The translations under genes and the position numbers were made by a program. From Melieria omissa (lineage: Eukaryota; Arthropoda; Insecta; Diptera; Ulidiidae): a stretch of DNA of 64,000 nt. Below the pieces are notes generated by a model that had not been told where the DNA came from, did not search any database, and saw only the letters and a list, made by a program, of their open reading frames with translations. Position 1 is the first letter of the stretch. Each line of letters begins with the position of its first letter. The stretch is taken from contig CAXARI010000158.1 in assembly GCA_963971225.1 (NCBI GenBank), positions 186,001-250,000 on the forward strand, written 5' to 3'. Shown in pieces: positions 38,944-52,892 of this stretch.

Positions 38944-40124
38944 CTGTTAAATTTCGACCCGTTAACGGATTTTAATAATATTATGCCTTATTATTTAGCT
39001 AGACTCGTATGCTTTCTATAATGGTATCAATCATCCTTCTATACCCCAAGGTTCGAAAGCAAATCGATTTGGAACGGTGACTTTGAAAAAATTGCTACTT
39101 GGGTGCAACCACTAAAATGCTTGTCAACACCAAATGCATAAGTGCATATTAATAATTGACCCCTTAAAATTTAGCCAGAGTCTTATGCTTTCTATATTGG
39201 TCCCTAACTTTTCATTATCCTTCAGGAATAATGAGCATATCGATGCGCAAGGATAACATTGAAAAACTGCCTATTACAAAATACACACTCACCACTAAGG
39301 TGCTTATAGATTCCAAACGGTATGGGTTACGTTAATAAAAAACCCCTTAAAATGAAGCTAGAGATTGCAGCTTTATCAAATTATATCAATAATTTGATTA
39401 CTATTAGGCAATCATGAACAGATCGATGCGCAAGAGTGACATTAAATGGCTGCCTACTGCAAAATCGATAAAATGCTTGTAAAATATGATGATTCTAGGT
39501 TTATAGAAAAAATAATAACCTTAAAACCTAGCTGGAGTTTTGAGCTTTCATAAATGGGGTCAATCTTCTCGCTATCTCAAATAATGCAGGAGAATTTCGT
39601 TGTGGAAAAGTGATATCGACCACATGATACATCTATATCAGGGGTGCCCAAAGTCTTCTTATGGAAAAGCAAAAACCAATACATTTAAAGTTGCCCAAAA
39701 AAATGCAAACAAATTATTTAATTAATTGAATTAGTTGAAAGCACATTGTGCATTTCGCTTGACCCTTCAAATTATAAGTGAAAAAAATATAATGTTCCCA
39801 TTTGTCATTGCCGAAAGGCCAACCAATCGCCAAAACAAAAACTACAACAACAAAAGCATCTAATTTTTTTTCATACATAGAATTTCTTGAGGAAACAAAA
39901 CAAAAATCCGCGCAGCCCCCACACGTGTTGCTTCGTTGCTGTCACAACAACGACTGATTGAAAGAATGCACCTCTGATCTATATAACCAATCAAATGCTT
40001 GTGGAACCTAAGTACGCACAATCACTTTAATCAAAATGGCGTCAAAATTAAGCCAGAGTGACCACCTTTCACCAATTTGGTAAATAAAAAAAATATCCCA
40101 CCGGCAGCATGATCGAAATTATGG
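38944..40124. repeat. Unit 34, tttcgac class (1181 bp)
   Basis: The hAT-like copy is 39639–39976. Matches unit 32 except for the palindrome change. Confidence 0.95.
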
Positions 40125-41304
40125 CTGTTAAATCTCGACCCGTTAACGGATTTTAATATTATTATGCCTTATTATTTAGCTACACTCGTATGCTTTCTAT
40201 AATGGTATCAATCATCCTTCTATACCCCAAGGTTCGAAAGCAAATCGATTTGGAACGGTGACTTTGAAAAAATTGCTACTTGGGTGCAACCACTAAAATG
40301 CTTGTCAACACCAAATGCATAAGTGCATATTAATAATTGACCCCTTAAAATTTAGCCAGAGTCTTATGCTTTCTATATTGGTCCCTAACTTTTCATTATC
40401 CTTCAGGAATAATGAGCATATCGATGCGCAAGGATAACATTGAAAAACTGCCTATTACAAAATACACACTCACCACTAAAGTGCTTATAGATTCCAAACG
40501 GTATGGGTTACGTTAATAAAAAACCCCTTAAAATGTAGCTAGAGATTGCAGCTTTATCAAATTAAATCAATAATTTGATTACTATTAGGCAATCATGAAC
40601 AGATCGATGCGCAAGAGTGACATTAAATGGCTGCCTACTGCAAAATCGATAAAATGCTTGTAAAATATGATGATTCTAGGTTTATAGAAAAAATAATAAC
40701 CTTAAAACCTAGCTGGAGTTTTGAGCTTTCATAAATGGGGTCAATCTTCTCGCTATCTCAGATAATGCAGGAGAATTTCGTTGTGGAAAAGTGATATCGA
40801 CCACATGATACATCTATATCAGGGGTGCCCAAAGTCTTCTTATGGAAAAGCAAAAACCAATACATTTAAAGTTGCCCAAAAAAATGCAAACAAATTATTT
40901 AATTAATTGAATTAGTTGAAAGCACATTGTGCATTTCGCTTGACCCTTCAAATTATAAGTGAAAAAAATATAATGTTCCCATTTGTCATTGCCGAAAGGC
41001 CAACCAATCGCCAAAACAAAAACTACAACAACAAAAGCATCTAATTTTTTTTCATACATAGAATTTCTTGAGGAAACAAAACAAAAATCCGCGCAGCCCC
41101 CACACGTGTTGCTTCGTTGCTGTCACAACAACGACTGATTGAAAGAATGCACCTCTGATCTATATAACCAATCAAATGCTTGTGGAACCTAAGTACGCAC
41201 AATCACTTTAATCAAAATGGCGTCAAAATTAAACCAGAGTGACCACCTTTCAATAATTTGGTAAATAAAAAAATATCCCACCGGCAGCATGATCGAAATT
41301 ATGG
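40125..41304. repeat. Unit 35 (1180 bp)
   Basis: The hAT-like copy is 40820–41157. Left end has aatattattatg and ctacactcg; right part has cagataatgc, cccttcaaatt and ttaaaccagag, as in unit 36. Confidence 0.95.
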
Positions 41305-42484
41305 CTGTTAAATCTCGACCCGTTAACGGATTTTAATAATATTATGCCTTATTATTTAGCTAGACTCGTATGCTTTCTATAATGGTATCAATCATCCTTC
41401 TATACCCCAAGGTTCGAAAGCAAATCGATTTGGAACGGTGACTTTGAAAAAATTGCTACTTGGGTGCAACCACTAAAATGCTTGTCAACACCAAATGCAT
41501 AAGTGCATATTAATAATTGACCCCTTAAAATTTAGCCAGAGTCTTATGCTTTCTATATTGGTCCCTAACTTTTCATTATCCTTCAGGAATAATGAGCATA
41601 TCGATGCGCAAGGATAACATTGAAAAACTGCCTATTACAAAATACACACTCACCACTAAAGTGCTTATAGATTCCAAACGGTATGGGTTACGTTAATAAA
41701 AAACCCCTTAAAATGTAGCTAGAGATTGCAGCTTTATCAAATTAAATCAATAATTTGATTACTATTAGGCAATCATGAACAGATCGATGCGCAAGAGTGA
41801 CATTAAATGGCTGCCTACTGCAAAATCGATAAAATGCTTGTAAAATATGATGATTCTAGGTTTATAGAAAAAATAATAACCTTAAAACCTAGCTGGAGTT
41901 TTGAGCTTTCATAAATGGGGTCAATCTTCTCGCTATCTCAGATAATGCAGGAGAATTTCGTTGTGGAAAAGTGATATCGACCACATGATACATCTATATC
42001 AGGGGTGCCCAAAGTCTTCTTATGGAAAAGCAAAAACCAATACATTTAAAGTTGCCCAAAAAAATGCAAACAAATTATTTAATTAATTGAATTAGTTGAA
42101 AGCACATTGTGCATTTCGCTTGACCCTTCAAATTATAAGTGAAAAAAATATAATGTTCCCATTTGTCATTGCCGAAAGGCCAACCAATCGCCAAAACAAA
42201 AACTACAACAACAAAAGCATCTAATTTTTTTTCATACATAGAATTTCTTGAGGAAACAAAACAAAAATCCGCGCAGCCCCCACACGTGTTGCTTCGTTGC
42301 TGTCACAACAACGACTGATTGAAAGAATGCACCTCTGATCTATATAACCAATCAAATGCTTGTGGAACCTAAGTACGCACAATCACTTTAATCAAAATGG
42401 CGTCAAAATTAAACCAGAGTGACCACCTTTCAATAATTTGGTAAATAAAAAAATATCCCACCGGCAGCATGATCGAAATTATGG
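41305..42484. repeat. Unit 36 (1180 bp)
   Basis: The hAT-like copy is 42000–42337. Right part like unit 35 (cccttcaaatt, ttaaaccagag), left end like unit 37: a junction-type mosaic. Confidence 0.95.
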
Positions 42485-43664
42485 CTGTTAAATCTCGACC
42501 CGTTAACGGATTTTAATAATATTATGCCTTATTATTTAGCTAGACTCGTATGCTTTCTATAATGGTATCAATCATCCTTCTATACCCCAAGGTTCGAAAG
42601 CAAATCGATTTGGAACGGTGACTTTGAAAAAATTGCTACTTGGGTGCAACCACTAAAATGCTTGTCAACACCAAAAGCATAAGTGCATATTAATAATTGA
42701 CCCCTTAAAATTTAGCCAGAGTCTTATGCTTTCTATATTGGTCCCTAACTTTTCATTATCCTTCAGGAATAATGAGCATATCGATGCGCAAGGATAACAT
42801 TGAAAAACTGCCTATTACAAAATACACACTCACCACTAAAGTGCTTATAGATTCCAAACGGTATGGGTTACGTTAATAAAAAACCCCTTAAAATGTAGCT
42901 AGAGATTGCAGCTTTATCAAATTAAATCAATAATTTGATTACTATTAGGCAATCATGAACAGATCGATGCGCAAGAGTGACATTAAATGGCTGCCTACTG
43001 CAAAATCGATAAAATGCTTGTAAAATATGATGATTCTAGGTTTATAGAAAAAATAATAACCTTAAAACCTAGCTGGAGTTTTGAGCTTTCATAAATGGGG
43101 TCAATCTTCTCGCTATCTCAGATAATGCAGGAGAATTTCGTTGTGGAAAAGTGATATCGACCACATGATACATCTATATCAGGGGTGCCCAAAGTCTTCT
43201 TATGGAAAAGCAAAAACCAATACATTTAAAGTTGCCCAAAAAAATGCAAACAAATTATTTAATTAATTGAATTAGTTGAAAGCACATTGTGCATTTCGCT
43301 TGACCCTTAAAATTATAAGTGAAAAAAATATAATGTTCCCATTTGTCATTGCCGAAAGGCCAACCAATCGCCAAAACAAAAACTACAACAACAAAAGCAT
43401 CTAATTTTTTTTCATACATAGAATTTCTTGAGGAAACAAAACAAAAATCCGCGCAGCCCCCACACGTGTTGCTTCGTTGCTGTCAAAACAACGACTGATT
43501 GAAAGAATGCACCTCTGATCTATATAACCAATCAAATGCTTGTGGAACCTAAGTACGCACAATCACTTTAATCAAAATGGCGTCAAAATTAAGCCAGAGT
43601 GACCACCTTTCAATAATTTGGTAAATAAAAAAATATCCCACCGGCAGCATGATCGAAATTATGG
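42485..43664. repeat. Unit 37 (1180 bp)
   Basis: The hAT-like copy is 43180–43517. Private ccaaaagcataag and tgtcaaaacaac; carries cagataatgc. Confidence 0.95.
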
Positions 43665-44844
43665 CTGTTAAATCTCGACCCGTTAACGGATTTTAATAAT
43701 ATTATGCCTTATTATTTAGCTAGACTCGTATGCTTTCTATAATGGTATCAATCATCCTTCTATACCCCAAGGTTCGAAAGCAAATCGATTTGGAACGGTG
43801 ACTTTGAAAAAATTGCTACTTGGGTGCAACCACTAAAATGCTTGTCAACACCAAATGCATAAGTGCATATTAATAATTGACCCCTTAAAATTTAGCCAGA
43901 GTCTTATGCTTTCTATATTGGTCCCTAACTTTTCATTATCCTTCAGGAATAATGAGCATATCGATGCGCAAGGATAACATTGAAAAACTGCCTATTACAA
44001 AATACACACTCACCACTAAAGTGCTTATAGATTCCAAACGGTATGGGTTACGTTAATAAAAAACCCCTTAAAATGTAGCTAGAGATTGCAGCTTTATCAA
44101 ATTAAATCAATAAGTTGATTACTATTAGGCAATCATGAACAGATCGATGCGCAAGAGTGACATTAAATGGCTGCCTACTGCAAAATCGATAAAATGCTTG
44201 TAAAATATGATGATTCTAGGTTTATAGAAAAAATAATAACCTTAAAACCTAGCTGGAGTTTTGAGCTTTCATAAATGGGGTCAATCTTCTCGCTATCTCA
44301 AATAATGCAGGAGAATTTCGTTGTGGAAAAGTGATATCGACCACATGATACATCTATATCAGGGGTGCCCAAAGTCTTCTTATGGAAAAGCAAAAACCAA
44401 TACATTTAAAGTTGCCCAAAAAAATGCAAACAAATTATTTAATTAATTGAATTAGTTGAAAGCACATTGTGCATTTCGCTTGACCCTTAAAATTATAAGT
44501 GAAAAAAATATAATGTTCCCATTTGTCATTGCCGAAAGGCCAACCAATCGCCAAAACAAAAACTACAACAACAAAAGCATCTAATTTTTTTTCATACATA
44601 GAATTTCTTGAGGAAACAAAACAAAAATCCGCGCAGCCCCCACACGTGTTGCTTCGTTGCTGCCACAACAACGACTGATTGAAAGAATGCACCTCTGATC
44701 TATATAACCAATCAAATGCTTGTGGAACCTAAGTACGCACAATCACTTTAATCAAAATGGCGTCAAAATTAAGCCAGAGTGACCACCTTTCAATAATTTG
44801 GTAAATAAAAAAATATCCCACCGGCAGCATGATCGAAATTATGG
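43665..44844. repeat. Unit 38 (1180 bp)
   Basis: The hAT-like copy is 44360–44697. The change tgccacaac (standard tgtcacaac) removes a reverse-strand TGA, opening an 85-codon frame. It is shared only with unit 40. Private aagttgatt. Confidence 0.95.
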
Positions 44845-45909
44845 CTGTTAAATCTCGACCCGTTAACGGATTTTAATAATATTATGCCTTATTATTTAGC
44901 TAGACTCGTATGCTTTCTATAATGGTATCAATCATCCTTCTATACCCCAAGGTTCGAAAGCAAATCGATTTGGAACGGTGACTTTGAAAAAATTGCTACT
45001 TGGGTGCAACCACTAAAATGCTTGTCAACACCAAATGCATAAGTGCATATTAATAATTGACCCCTTAAAATTTAGCCAGAGTCTTATGCTTTCTATATTG
45101 GTCCCTAACTTTTCATTATCCTTCAGGAATAATGAGCATATCGATGCGCAAGGATAACATTGAAAAACTGCCTATTACAAAATACACACTCACCACTAAA
45201 GTGCTTATAGATTCCAAACGGTATGGGTTACGTTAATAAAAAACCCCTTAAAATGTAGCTAGAGGTTGCAGCTTTATCAAATTAAATCAATAATTTGATT
45301 ACTATTAGGCAATCATGAACAGATCGATGCGCAAGAGTGACATTAAATGGCTGCCTACTGCAAAATCGATTGGAAAAGTGATATCGACCACATGATACAT
45401 CTATATCAGGGGTGCCCAAAGTCTTCTTATGGAAAAGCAAAAACCAATACATTTAAAGTTGCCCAAAAAAATGCAAACAAATTAAATAATAATAAATAAT
45501 TAAATAATTAATTGAATTAGTTGAAAGCACATTGTGCATTTCGCTTGACCCTTAAAATTATAAGTGAAAAAAATATAATGTTCCCATTTGTCATTGCCGA
45601 AAGGCCAACCAATCGCCAAAACAAAAACTACAACAACAAAAGCATCTAATTTTTTTTCATACATAGAATTTCTTGAGGAAACAAAACAAAAATCCGCGCA
45701 GCCCCCACACGTGTTGCTTCGTTGCTGTCACAACAACGACTGATTGAAAGAATGCACCTCTGATCTATATAACCAATCAAATGCTTGTGGAACCTAAGTA
45801 CGCACAATCACTTTAATCAAAATGGCGTCAAAATTAAGCCAGAGTGACCACCTTTCAATAATTTGGTAAATAAAAAAATATCCCACCGGCAGCATGATCG
45901 AAATTATGG
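44845..45909. repeat. Unit 39, 133-bp deletion class (1065 bp)
   Basis: The hAT-like copy is 45407–45762 (356 bp, with the AT gain). Lacks 133 bp across the C/D boundary. Marker agaggttgcag, shared only with unit 41. Confidence 0.95.
45370..45371. other. 133-bp deletion junction (unit 39)
   Basis: caaaatcgat is joined directly to tggaaaagtg. Compared with unit 38, positions 44191–44323 are missing. No base is shared at the junction, and the two ends are not at matching points of subunits C and D. Confidence 0.9.
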
Positions 45910-47089
45910 CTGTTAAATCTCGACCCGTTAACGGATTTTAATAATATTATGCCTTATTATTTAGCTACACTCGTATGCTTTCTATAATGGTATCAATCAT
46001 CCTTCTATACCCCAAGGTTCGAAAGCAAATCGATTTGGAACGGTGACTTTGAAAAAATTGCTACTTGGGTGCAACCACTAAAATGCTTGTCAACACCAAA
46101 TGCATAAGTGCATATTAATAATTGACCCCTTAAAATTTAGCCAGAGTCTTATGCTTTCTATATTGGTCCCTAACTTTTCATTATCCTTCAGGAATAATGA
46201 GCATATCGATGCGCAAGGATAACATTGAAAAACTGCCTATTACAAAATACACACTCACCACTAAAGTGCTTATAGATTCCAAACGGTATGGGTTACGTTA
46301 ATAAAAAACCCCTTAAAATGTAGCTAGAGATTGCAGCTTTATCAAATTAAATCAATAATTTGATTACTATTAGGCAATCATGAACAGATCGATGCGCAAG
46401 AGTGACATTAAATGGCTGCCTACTGCAAAATCGATAAAATGCTTGTAAAATATGATGATTCTAGGTTTATAGAAAAAATAATAACCTTAAAACCTAGCTG
46501 GAGTTTTCAGCTTTCATAAATGGGGTCAATCTTCTCGCTATCTCAAATAATGCAGGAGAATTTCGTTGTGGAAAAGTGATATCGACCACATGATACATCT
46601 ATATCAGGGGTGCCCAAAGTCTTCTTATGGAAAAGCAAAAACCAATACATTTAAAGTTGCCCAAAAAAATGCAAACAAATTATTTAATTAATTGAATTAG
46701 TTGAAAGCACATTGTGCATTTCGCTTGACCCTTAAAATTATAAGTGAAAAAAATATAATGTTCCCATTTGTCATTGCCGAAAGGCCAACCAATCGCCAAA
46801 ACAAAAACTACAACAACAAAAGCATCTAATTTTTTTTCATACATAGAATTTCTTGAGGAAACAAAACAAAAATCCGCGCAGCCCCCACACGTGTTGCTTC
46901 GTTGCTGCCACAACAACGACTGATTGAAAGAATGCACCTCTGATCTATATAACCAATCAAATGCTTGTGGAACCTAAGTACGCACAATCACTTTAATCAA
47001 AATGGCGTCAAAATTAAGCCAGAGTGACCACCTTTCAATAATTTGGTAAATAAAAAAATATCCCACCGGCAGCATGATCGAAATTATGG
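45910..47089. repeat. Unit 40 (1180 bp)
   Basis: The hAT-like copy is 46605–46942. Left part (ctacactcg, gttttcagc) matches unit 42; right part (tgccacaac) matches unit 38. It contains the crossover point of the local duplication. Confidence 0.95.
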
Positions 47090-48154
47090 CTGTTAAATCT
47101 CGACCCGTTAACGGATTTTAATAATATTATGCCTTATTATTTAGCTAGACTCGTATGCTTTCTATAATGGTATCAATCATCCTTCTATACCCCAAGGTTC
47201 GAAAGCAAATCGATTTGGAACGGTGACTTTGAAAAAATTGCTACTTGGGTGCAACCACTAAAATGCTTGTCAACACCAAATGCATAAGTGCATATTAATA
47301 ATTGACCCCTTAAAATTTAGCCAGAGTCTTATGCTTTCTATATTGGTCCCTAACTTTTCATTATCCTTCAGGAATAATGAGCATATCGATGCGCAAGGAT
47401 AACATTGAAAAACTGCCTATTACAAAATACACACTCACCACTAAAGTGCTTATAGATTCCAAACGGTATGGGTTACGTTAATAAAAAACCCCTTAAAATG
47501 TAGCTAGAGGTTGCAGCTTTATCAAATTAAATCAATAATTTGATTACTATTAGGCAATCATGAACAGATCGATGCGCAAGAGTGACATTAAATGGCTGCC
47601 TACTGCAAAATCGATTGGAAAAGTGATATCGACCACATGATACATCTATATCAGGGGTGCCCAAAGTCTTCTTATGGAAAAGCAAAAACCAATACATTTA
47701 AAGTTGCCCAAAAAAATGCAAACAAATTAAATAATAATAAATAATTAAATAATTAATTGAATTAGTTGAAAGCACATTGTGCATTTCGCTTGACCCTTAA
47801 AATTATAAGTGAAAAAAATATAATGTTCCCATTTGTCATTGCCGAAAGGCCAACCAATCGCCAAAACAAAAACTACAACAACAAAAGCATCTAATTTTTT
47901 TTCATACATAGAATTTCTTGAGGAAACAAAACAAAAATCCGCGCAGCCCCCACACGTGTTGCTTCGTTGCTGTCACAACAACGACTGATTGAAAGAATGC
48001 ACCTCTGATCTATATAACCAATCAAATGCTTGTGGAACCTAAGTACGCACAATCACTTTAATCAAAATGGCGTCAAAATTAAGCCAGAGTGACCACCTTT
48101 CAATAATTTGGTAAATAAAAAAATATCCCACCGGCAGCATGATCGAAATTATGG
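47090..48154. repeat. Unit 41, 133-bp deletion class (1065 bp)
   Basis: The hAT-like copy is 47652–48007 (356 bp). Shares the deletion junction (47615/47616), agaggttgcag and the AT gain with unit 39. Confidence 0.95.
47615..47616. other. 133-bp deletion junction (unit 41)
   Basis: Identical to the junction in unit 39 and exactly 2245 bp to its right, so it is a copied event rather than a second deletion. Confidence 0.9.
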
Positions 48155-49334
48155 CTGTTAAATCTCGACCCGTTAACGGATTTTAATAATATTATGCCTT
48201 ATTATTTAGCTACACTCGTATGCTTTCTATAATGGTATCAATCATCCTTCTATACCCCAAGGTTCGAAAGCAAATCGATTTGGAACGGTGACTTTGAAAA
48301 AATTGCTACTTGGGTGCAACCACTAAAATGCTTGTCAACACCAAATGCATAAGTGCATATTAATAATTGACCCCTTAAAATTTAGCCAGAGTCTTATGCT
48401 TTCTATATTGGTCCCTAACTTTTCATTATCCTTCAGGAATAATGAGCATATCGATGCGCAAGGATAACATTGAAAAACTGCCTATTACAAAATACACACT
48501 CACCACTAAAGTGCTTATAGATTCCAAACGGTATGGGTTACGTTAATAAAAAACCCCTTAAAATGTAGCTAGAGATTGCAGCTTTATCAAATTAAATCAA
48601 TAATTTGATTACTATTAGGCAATCATGAACAGATCGATGCGCAAGAGTGACATTAAATGGCTGCCTACTGCAAAATCGATAAAATGCTTGTAAAATATGA
48701 TGATTCTAGGTTTATAGAAAAAATAATAACCTTAAAACCTAGCTGGAGTTTTCAGCTTTCATAAATGGGGTCAATCTTCTCGCTATCTCAAATAATGCAG
48801 GAGAATTTCGTTGTGGAAAAGTGATATCGACCACATGATACATCTATATCAGGGGTGCCCAAAGTCTTCTTATGGAAAAGCAAAAACCAATACATTTAAA
48901 CTTGCCCAAAAAAATGCAAACAAATTATTTAATTAATTGAATTAGTTGAAAGCACATTGTGCATTTCGCTTGACCCTTAAAATTATAAGTGAAAAAAATA
49001 TAATGTTCCCATTTGTCATTGCCGAAAGGCCAACCAATCGCCAAAACAAAAACTACAACAACAAAAGCATCTAATTTTTTTTCATACATAGAATTTCTTG
49101 AGGAAACAAAACAAAAATCCGCGCAGCCCCCACACGTGTTGCTTCGTTGCTGTCACAACAACGACTGATTGAAAGAATGCACCTCTGATCTATATAACCA
49201 ATCAAATGCTTGTGGAACCTAAGTACGCACAATCACTTTAATCAAAATGGCGTCAAAATTAAGCCAGAGTGACCACCTTTCAATAATTTGGTAAATAAAA
49301 AAATATCCCACCGGCAGCATGATCGAAATTATGG
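48155..49334. repeat. Unit 42 (1180 bp)
   Basis: The hAT-like copy is 48850–49187. Has ctacactcg and gttttcagc like unit 40, but aaacttgccc and the standard tgtcacaac, so similarity to unit 40 stops within subunit D or early in the element. Confidence 0.95.
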
Positions 49335-50514
49335 CTGTTAAATCTCGACCCGTTAACGGATTTTAATAATATTATGCCTTATTATTTAGCTAGACTCGTA
49401 TGCTTTCTATAATGGTATCAATCATCCTTCTATACCCCAAGGTTCGAAAGCAAATCGATTTGGAACGGTGACTTTGAAAAAATTGCTACTTGGGTGCAAC
49501 CACTAAAATGCTTGTCAACACCAAATGCATAAGTGCATATTAATAATTGACCCCTTAAAATTTAGCCAGAGTCTTATGCTTTCTATATTGGTCCCTAACT
49601 TTTCATTATCCTTCAGGAATAATGAGCATATCGATGCGCAAGGATAACATTGAAAAACTGCCTATTACAAAATACACACTCACCACTAAAGTGCTTATAG
49701 ATTCCAAACGGTATGGGTTACGTTAATAAAAAACCCCTTAAAATGTAGCTAGAGATTGCAGCTTTATCAAATTAAATCAATAATTTGATTACTATTAGGC
49801 AATCATGAACAGATCGATGCGCAAGAGTGACATTAAATGGCTGCCTACTGCAAAATCGATAAAATGCTTGTAAAATATGATGATTCTAGGTTTATAGAAA
49901 AAATAATAACCTTAAAACCTAGCTGGAGTTTTGAGCTTTCATAAATGGGGTCAATCTTCTCGCTATCTCAAATAATGCAGGAGAATTTCGTTGTGGAAAA
50001 GTGATATCGACCACATGATACATCTATATCAGGGGTGCCCAAAGTCTTCTTATGGAAAAGCAAAAACCAATACATTTAAAGTTGCCCAAAAAAATGCAAA
50101 CAAATTATTTAATTAATTGAATTAGTTGAAAGCACATTGTGCATTTCGCTTGACCCTTAAAATTATAAGTGAAAAAAATATAATGTTCCCATTTGTCATT
50201 GCCGAAAGGCCAACCAATCGCCAAAACAAAAACTACAACAACAAAAGCATCTAATTTTTTTTCATACATAGAATTTCTTGAGGAAACAAAACAAAAATCC
50301 GCGCAGCCCCCACACGTGTTGCTTCGTTGCTGTCACAACAACGACTGATTGAAAGAATGCACCTCTGATCTATATAACCAATCAAATGCTTGTGGAACCT
50401 AAGTACGCACAATCACTTTAATCAAAATGGCGTCAAAATTAAGCCAGAGTGACCACCTTTCAATAATTTGGTAAATAAAAAAATATCCCACCGGCAGCAT
50501 GATCGAAATTATGG
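49335..50514. repeat. Unit 43 (1180 bp)
   Basis: The hAT-like copy is 50030–50367. Standard unit; I noted no private change. Confidence 0.95.
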
Positions 50515-51694
50515 CTGTTAAATCTCGACCCGTTAACGGATTTTAATAATATTATGCCTTATTATTTAGCTAGACTCGTATGCTTTCTATAATGGTATCA
50601 ATCATCCTTCTATACCCCAAGGTTCGAAAGCAAATCGATTTGGAACGGTGACTTTGAAAAAATTGCTACTTGGGTGCAACCACTAAAATGCTTGTCAACA
50701 CCAAATGCATAAGTGCATATTAATAATTGACCCCTTAAAATTTAGCCAGAGTCTTATGCTTTCTATATTGGTCCCTAACTTTTCATTATCCTTCAGGAAT
50801 AATGAGCATATCGATGCGCAAGGATAACATTGAAAAACTGCCTATTACAAAATACACACTCACCACTAAAGTGCTTATAGATTCCAAACGGTATGGGTTA
50901 CGTTAATAAAAAACCCCTTAAAATGTAGCTAGAGATTGCAGCTTTATCAAATTAAATCAATAATTTGATTACTATTAGGCAATCATGAACAGATCGATGC
51001 GCAAGAGTGACATTAAATGGCTGCCTACTGCAAAATCGATAAAATGCTTGTAAAATATGATGATTCTAGGTTTATAGAAAAAATAATAACCTTAAAACCT
51101 AGCTGGAGTTTTGAGCTTTCATAAATGGGGTCAATCTTCTCGCTATCTCAAATAATGCAGGAGAATTTCGTTGTGGAAAAGTGATATCGACCACATGATA
51201 CATCTATATCAGGGGTGCCCAAAGTCTTCTTATGGAAAAGCAAAAACCAATACATTTAAAGTTGCCCAAAAAAATGCAAACAAATTATTTAATTAATTGA
51301 ATTAGTTGAAAGCACATTGTGCATTTCGCTTGACCCTTAAAATTATAAGTGAAAAAAATATAATGTTCCCATTTGTCATTGCCGAAAGGCCAACCAATCG
51401 CCAAAACAAAAACTACAACAACAAAAGCATCTAATTTTTTTTCATACATAGAATTTCTTGAGGAAACAAAACAAAAATCCGCGCAGCCCCAACACGTGTT
51501 GCTTCGTTGCTGTCACAACAACGACTGATTGAAAGAATGCACCTCTGATCTATATAACCAATCAAATGCTTGTGGAACCTAAGTACGCACAATCACTTTA
51601 ATCAAAATGGCGTCAAAATTAAGCCAGAGTGACCACCTTTCAATAATTTGGTAAATAAAAAAATATCCCACCGGCAGCATGATCGAAATTATGG
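50515..51694. repeat. Unit 44 (1180 bp)
   Basis: The hAT-like copy is 51210–51547. Only noted change: gccccaacacg in the element. Confidence 0.95.
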
Positions 51695-52892
51695 CTGTTA
51701 AATCTCGACCCGTTAACGGATTTTAATAATATTATGCCTTATTATTTAGCTAGACTCGTATGCTTTCTATAATGGTATCAATCATCCTTCTATACCCCAA
51801 GGTTCGAAAGCAAATCGATTTGGAACGGTGACTTTGAAAAAATTGCTACTTGGGTGCAACCACTAAAATGCTTGTCAACACCAAATGCATAAGTGCATAT
51901 TAATAATTGACCCCTTAAAATTTAGCCAGAGTCTTATGCTTTCTATATTGGTCCCTAACTTTTCATTATCCTTCAGGAATAATGAGCATATCGATGCGCA
52001 AGGATAACATTGAAAAACTGCCTATTACAAAATACACACTCACCACTAAAGTGCTTATAGATTCCAAACGGTATGGGTTACGTTAATAAAAAACCCCTTA
52101 AAATGTAGCTAGAGATTGCAGCTTTATCAAATTAAATCAATAATTTGATTACTATTAGGCAATCATGAACAGATCGATGCGCAAGAGTGACATTAAATGG
52201 CTGCCTACTGCAAAATCGATAAAATGCTTGTAAAATATGATGATTCTAGGTTTATAGAAAAAATAATAACCTTAAAACCTAGCTGGAGTTTTGAGCTTTC
52301 ATAAATGGGGTCAATCTTCTCGCTATCTCAAATAATGCAGGAGAATTTCGTTGTGGAAAAGTGATATCGACCACATGATACATCTATATCAGGGGTGCCC
52401 AAAGTCTTCTTATGGAAAAGCAAAAACCAATACATTTAAAGTTGCCCAAAAAAATGCAAACAAATTAAATAATAATAAATAATTAAATAATTAATTGAAT
52501 TAGTTGAAAGCACATTGTGCATTTCGCTTGACCCTTAAAATTATAAGTGAAAAAAATATAATGTTCCCATTTGTCATTGCCGAAAGGCCAACCAATCGCC
52601 AAAACAAAAACTACAACAACAAAAGCATCTAATTTTTTTTCATACATAGAATTTCTTGAGGAAACAAAACAAAAATCCGCGCAGCCCCCACACGTGTTGC
52701 TTCGTTGCTGTCACAACAACGACTGATTGAAAGAATGCACCTCTGATCTATATAACCAATCAAATGCTTGTGGAACCTAAGTACGCACAATCACTTTAAT
52801 CAAAATGGCGTCAAAATTAAGCCAGAGTGACCACCTTTCAATAATTTGGTAAATAAAAAAATATCCCACCGGCAGCATGATCGAAATTATGG
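51695..52892. repeat. Unit 45, 18-bp-gain class (1198 bp)
   Basis: The hAT-like copy is 52390–52745 (356 bp). Otherwise standard; an isolated carrier of the AT gain among standard units. Confidence 0.95.

Larger units (their letters stand above)
43665..49334. repeat. Region of a duplicated 2245-bp dimer (units 38–42)
   Basis: A full unit and a 133-bp-deleted unit alternate: 38/39 then 40/41. Variants show that the copied segment runs from within subunit D or the element of unit 38 to the same point in unit 40, and again from there to unit 42. Confidence 0.85.
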
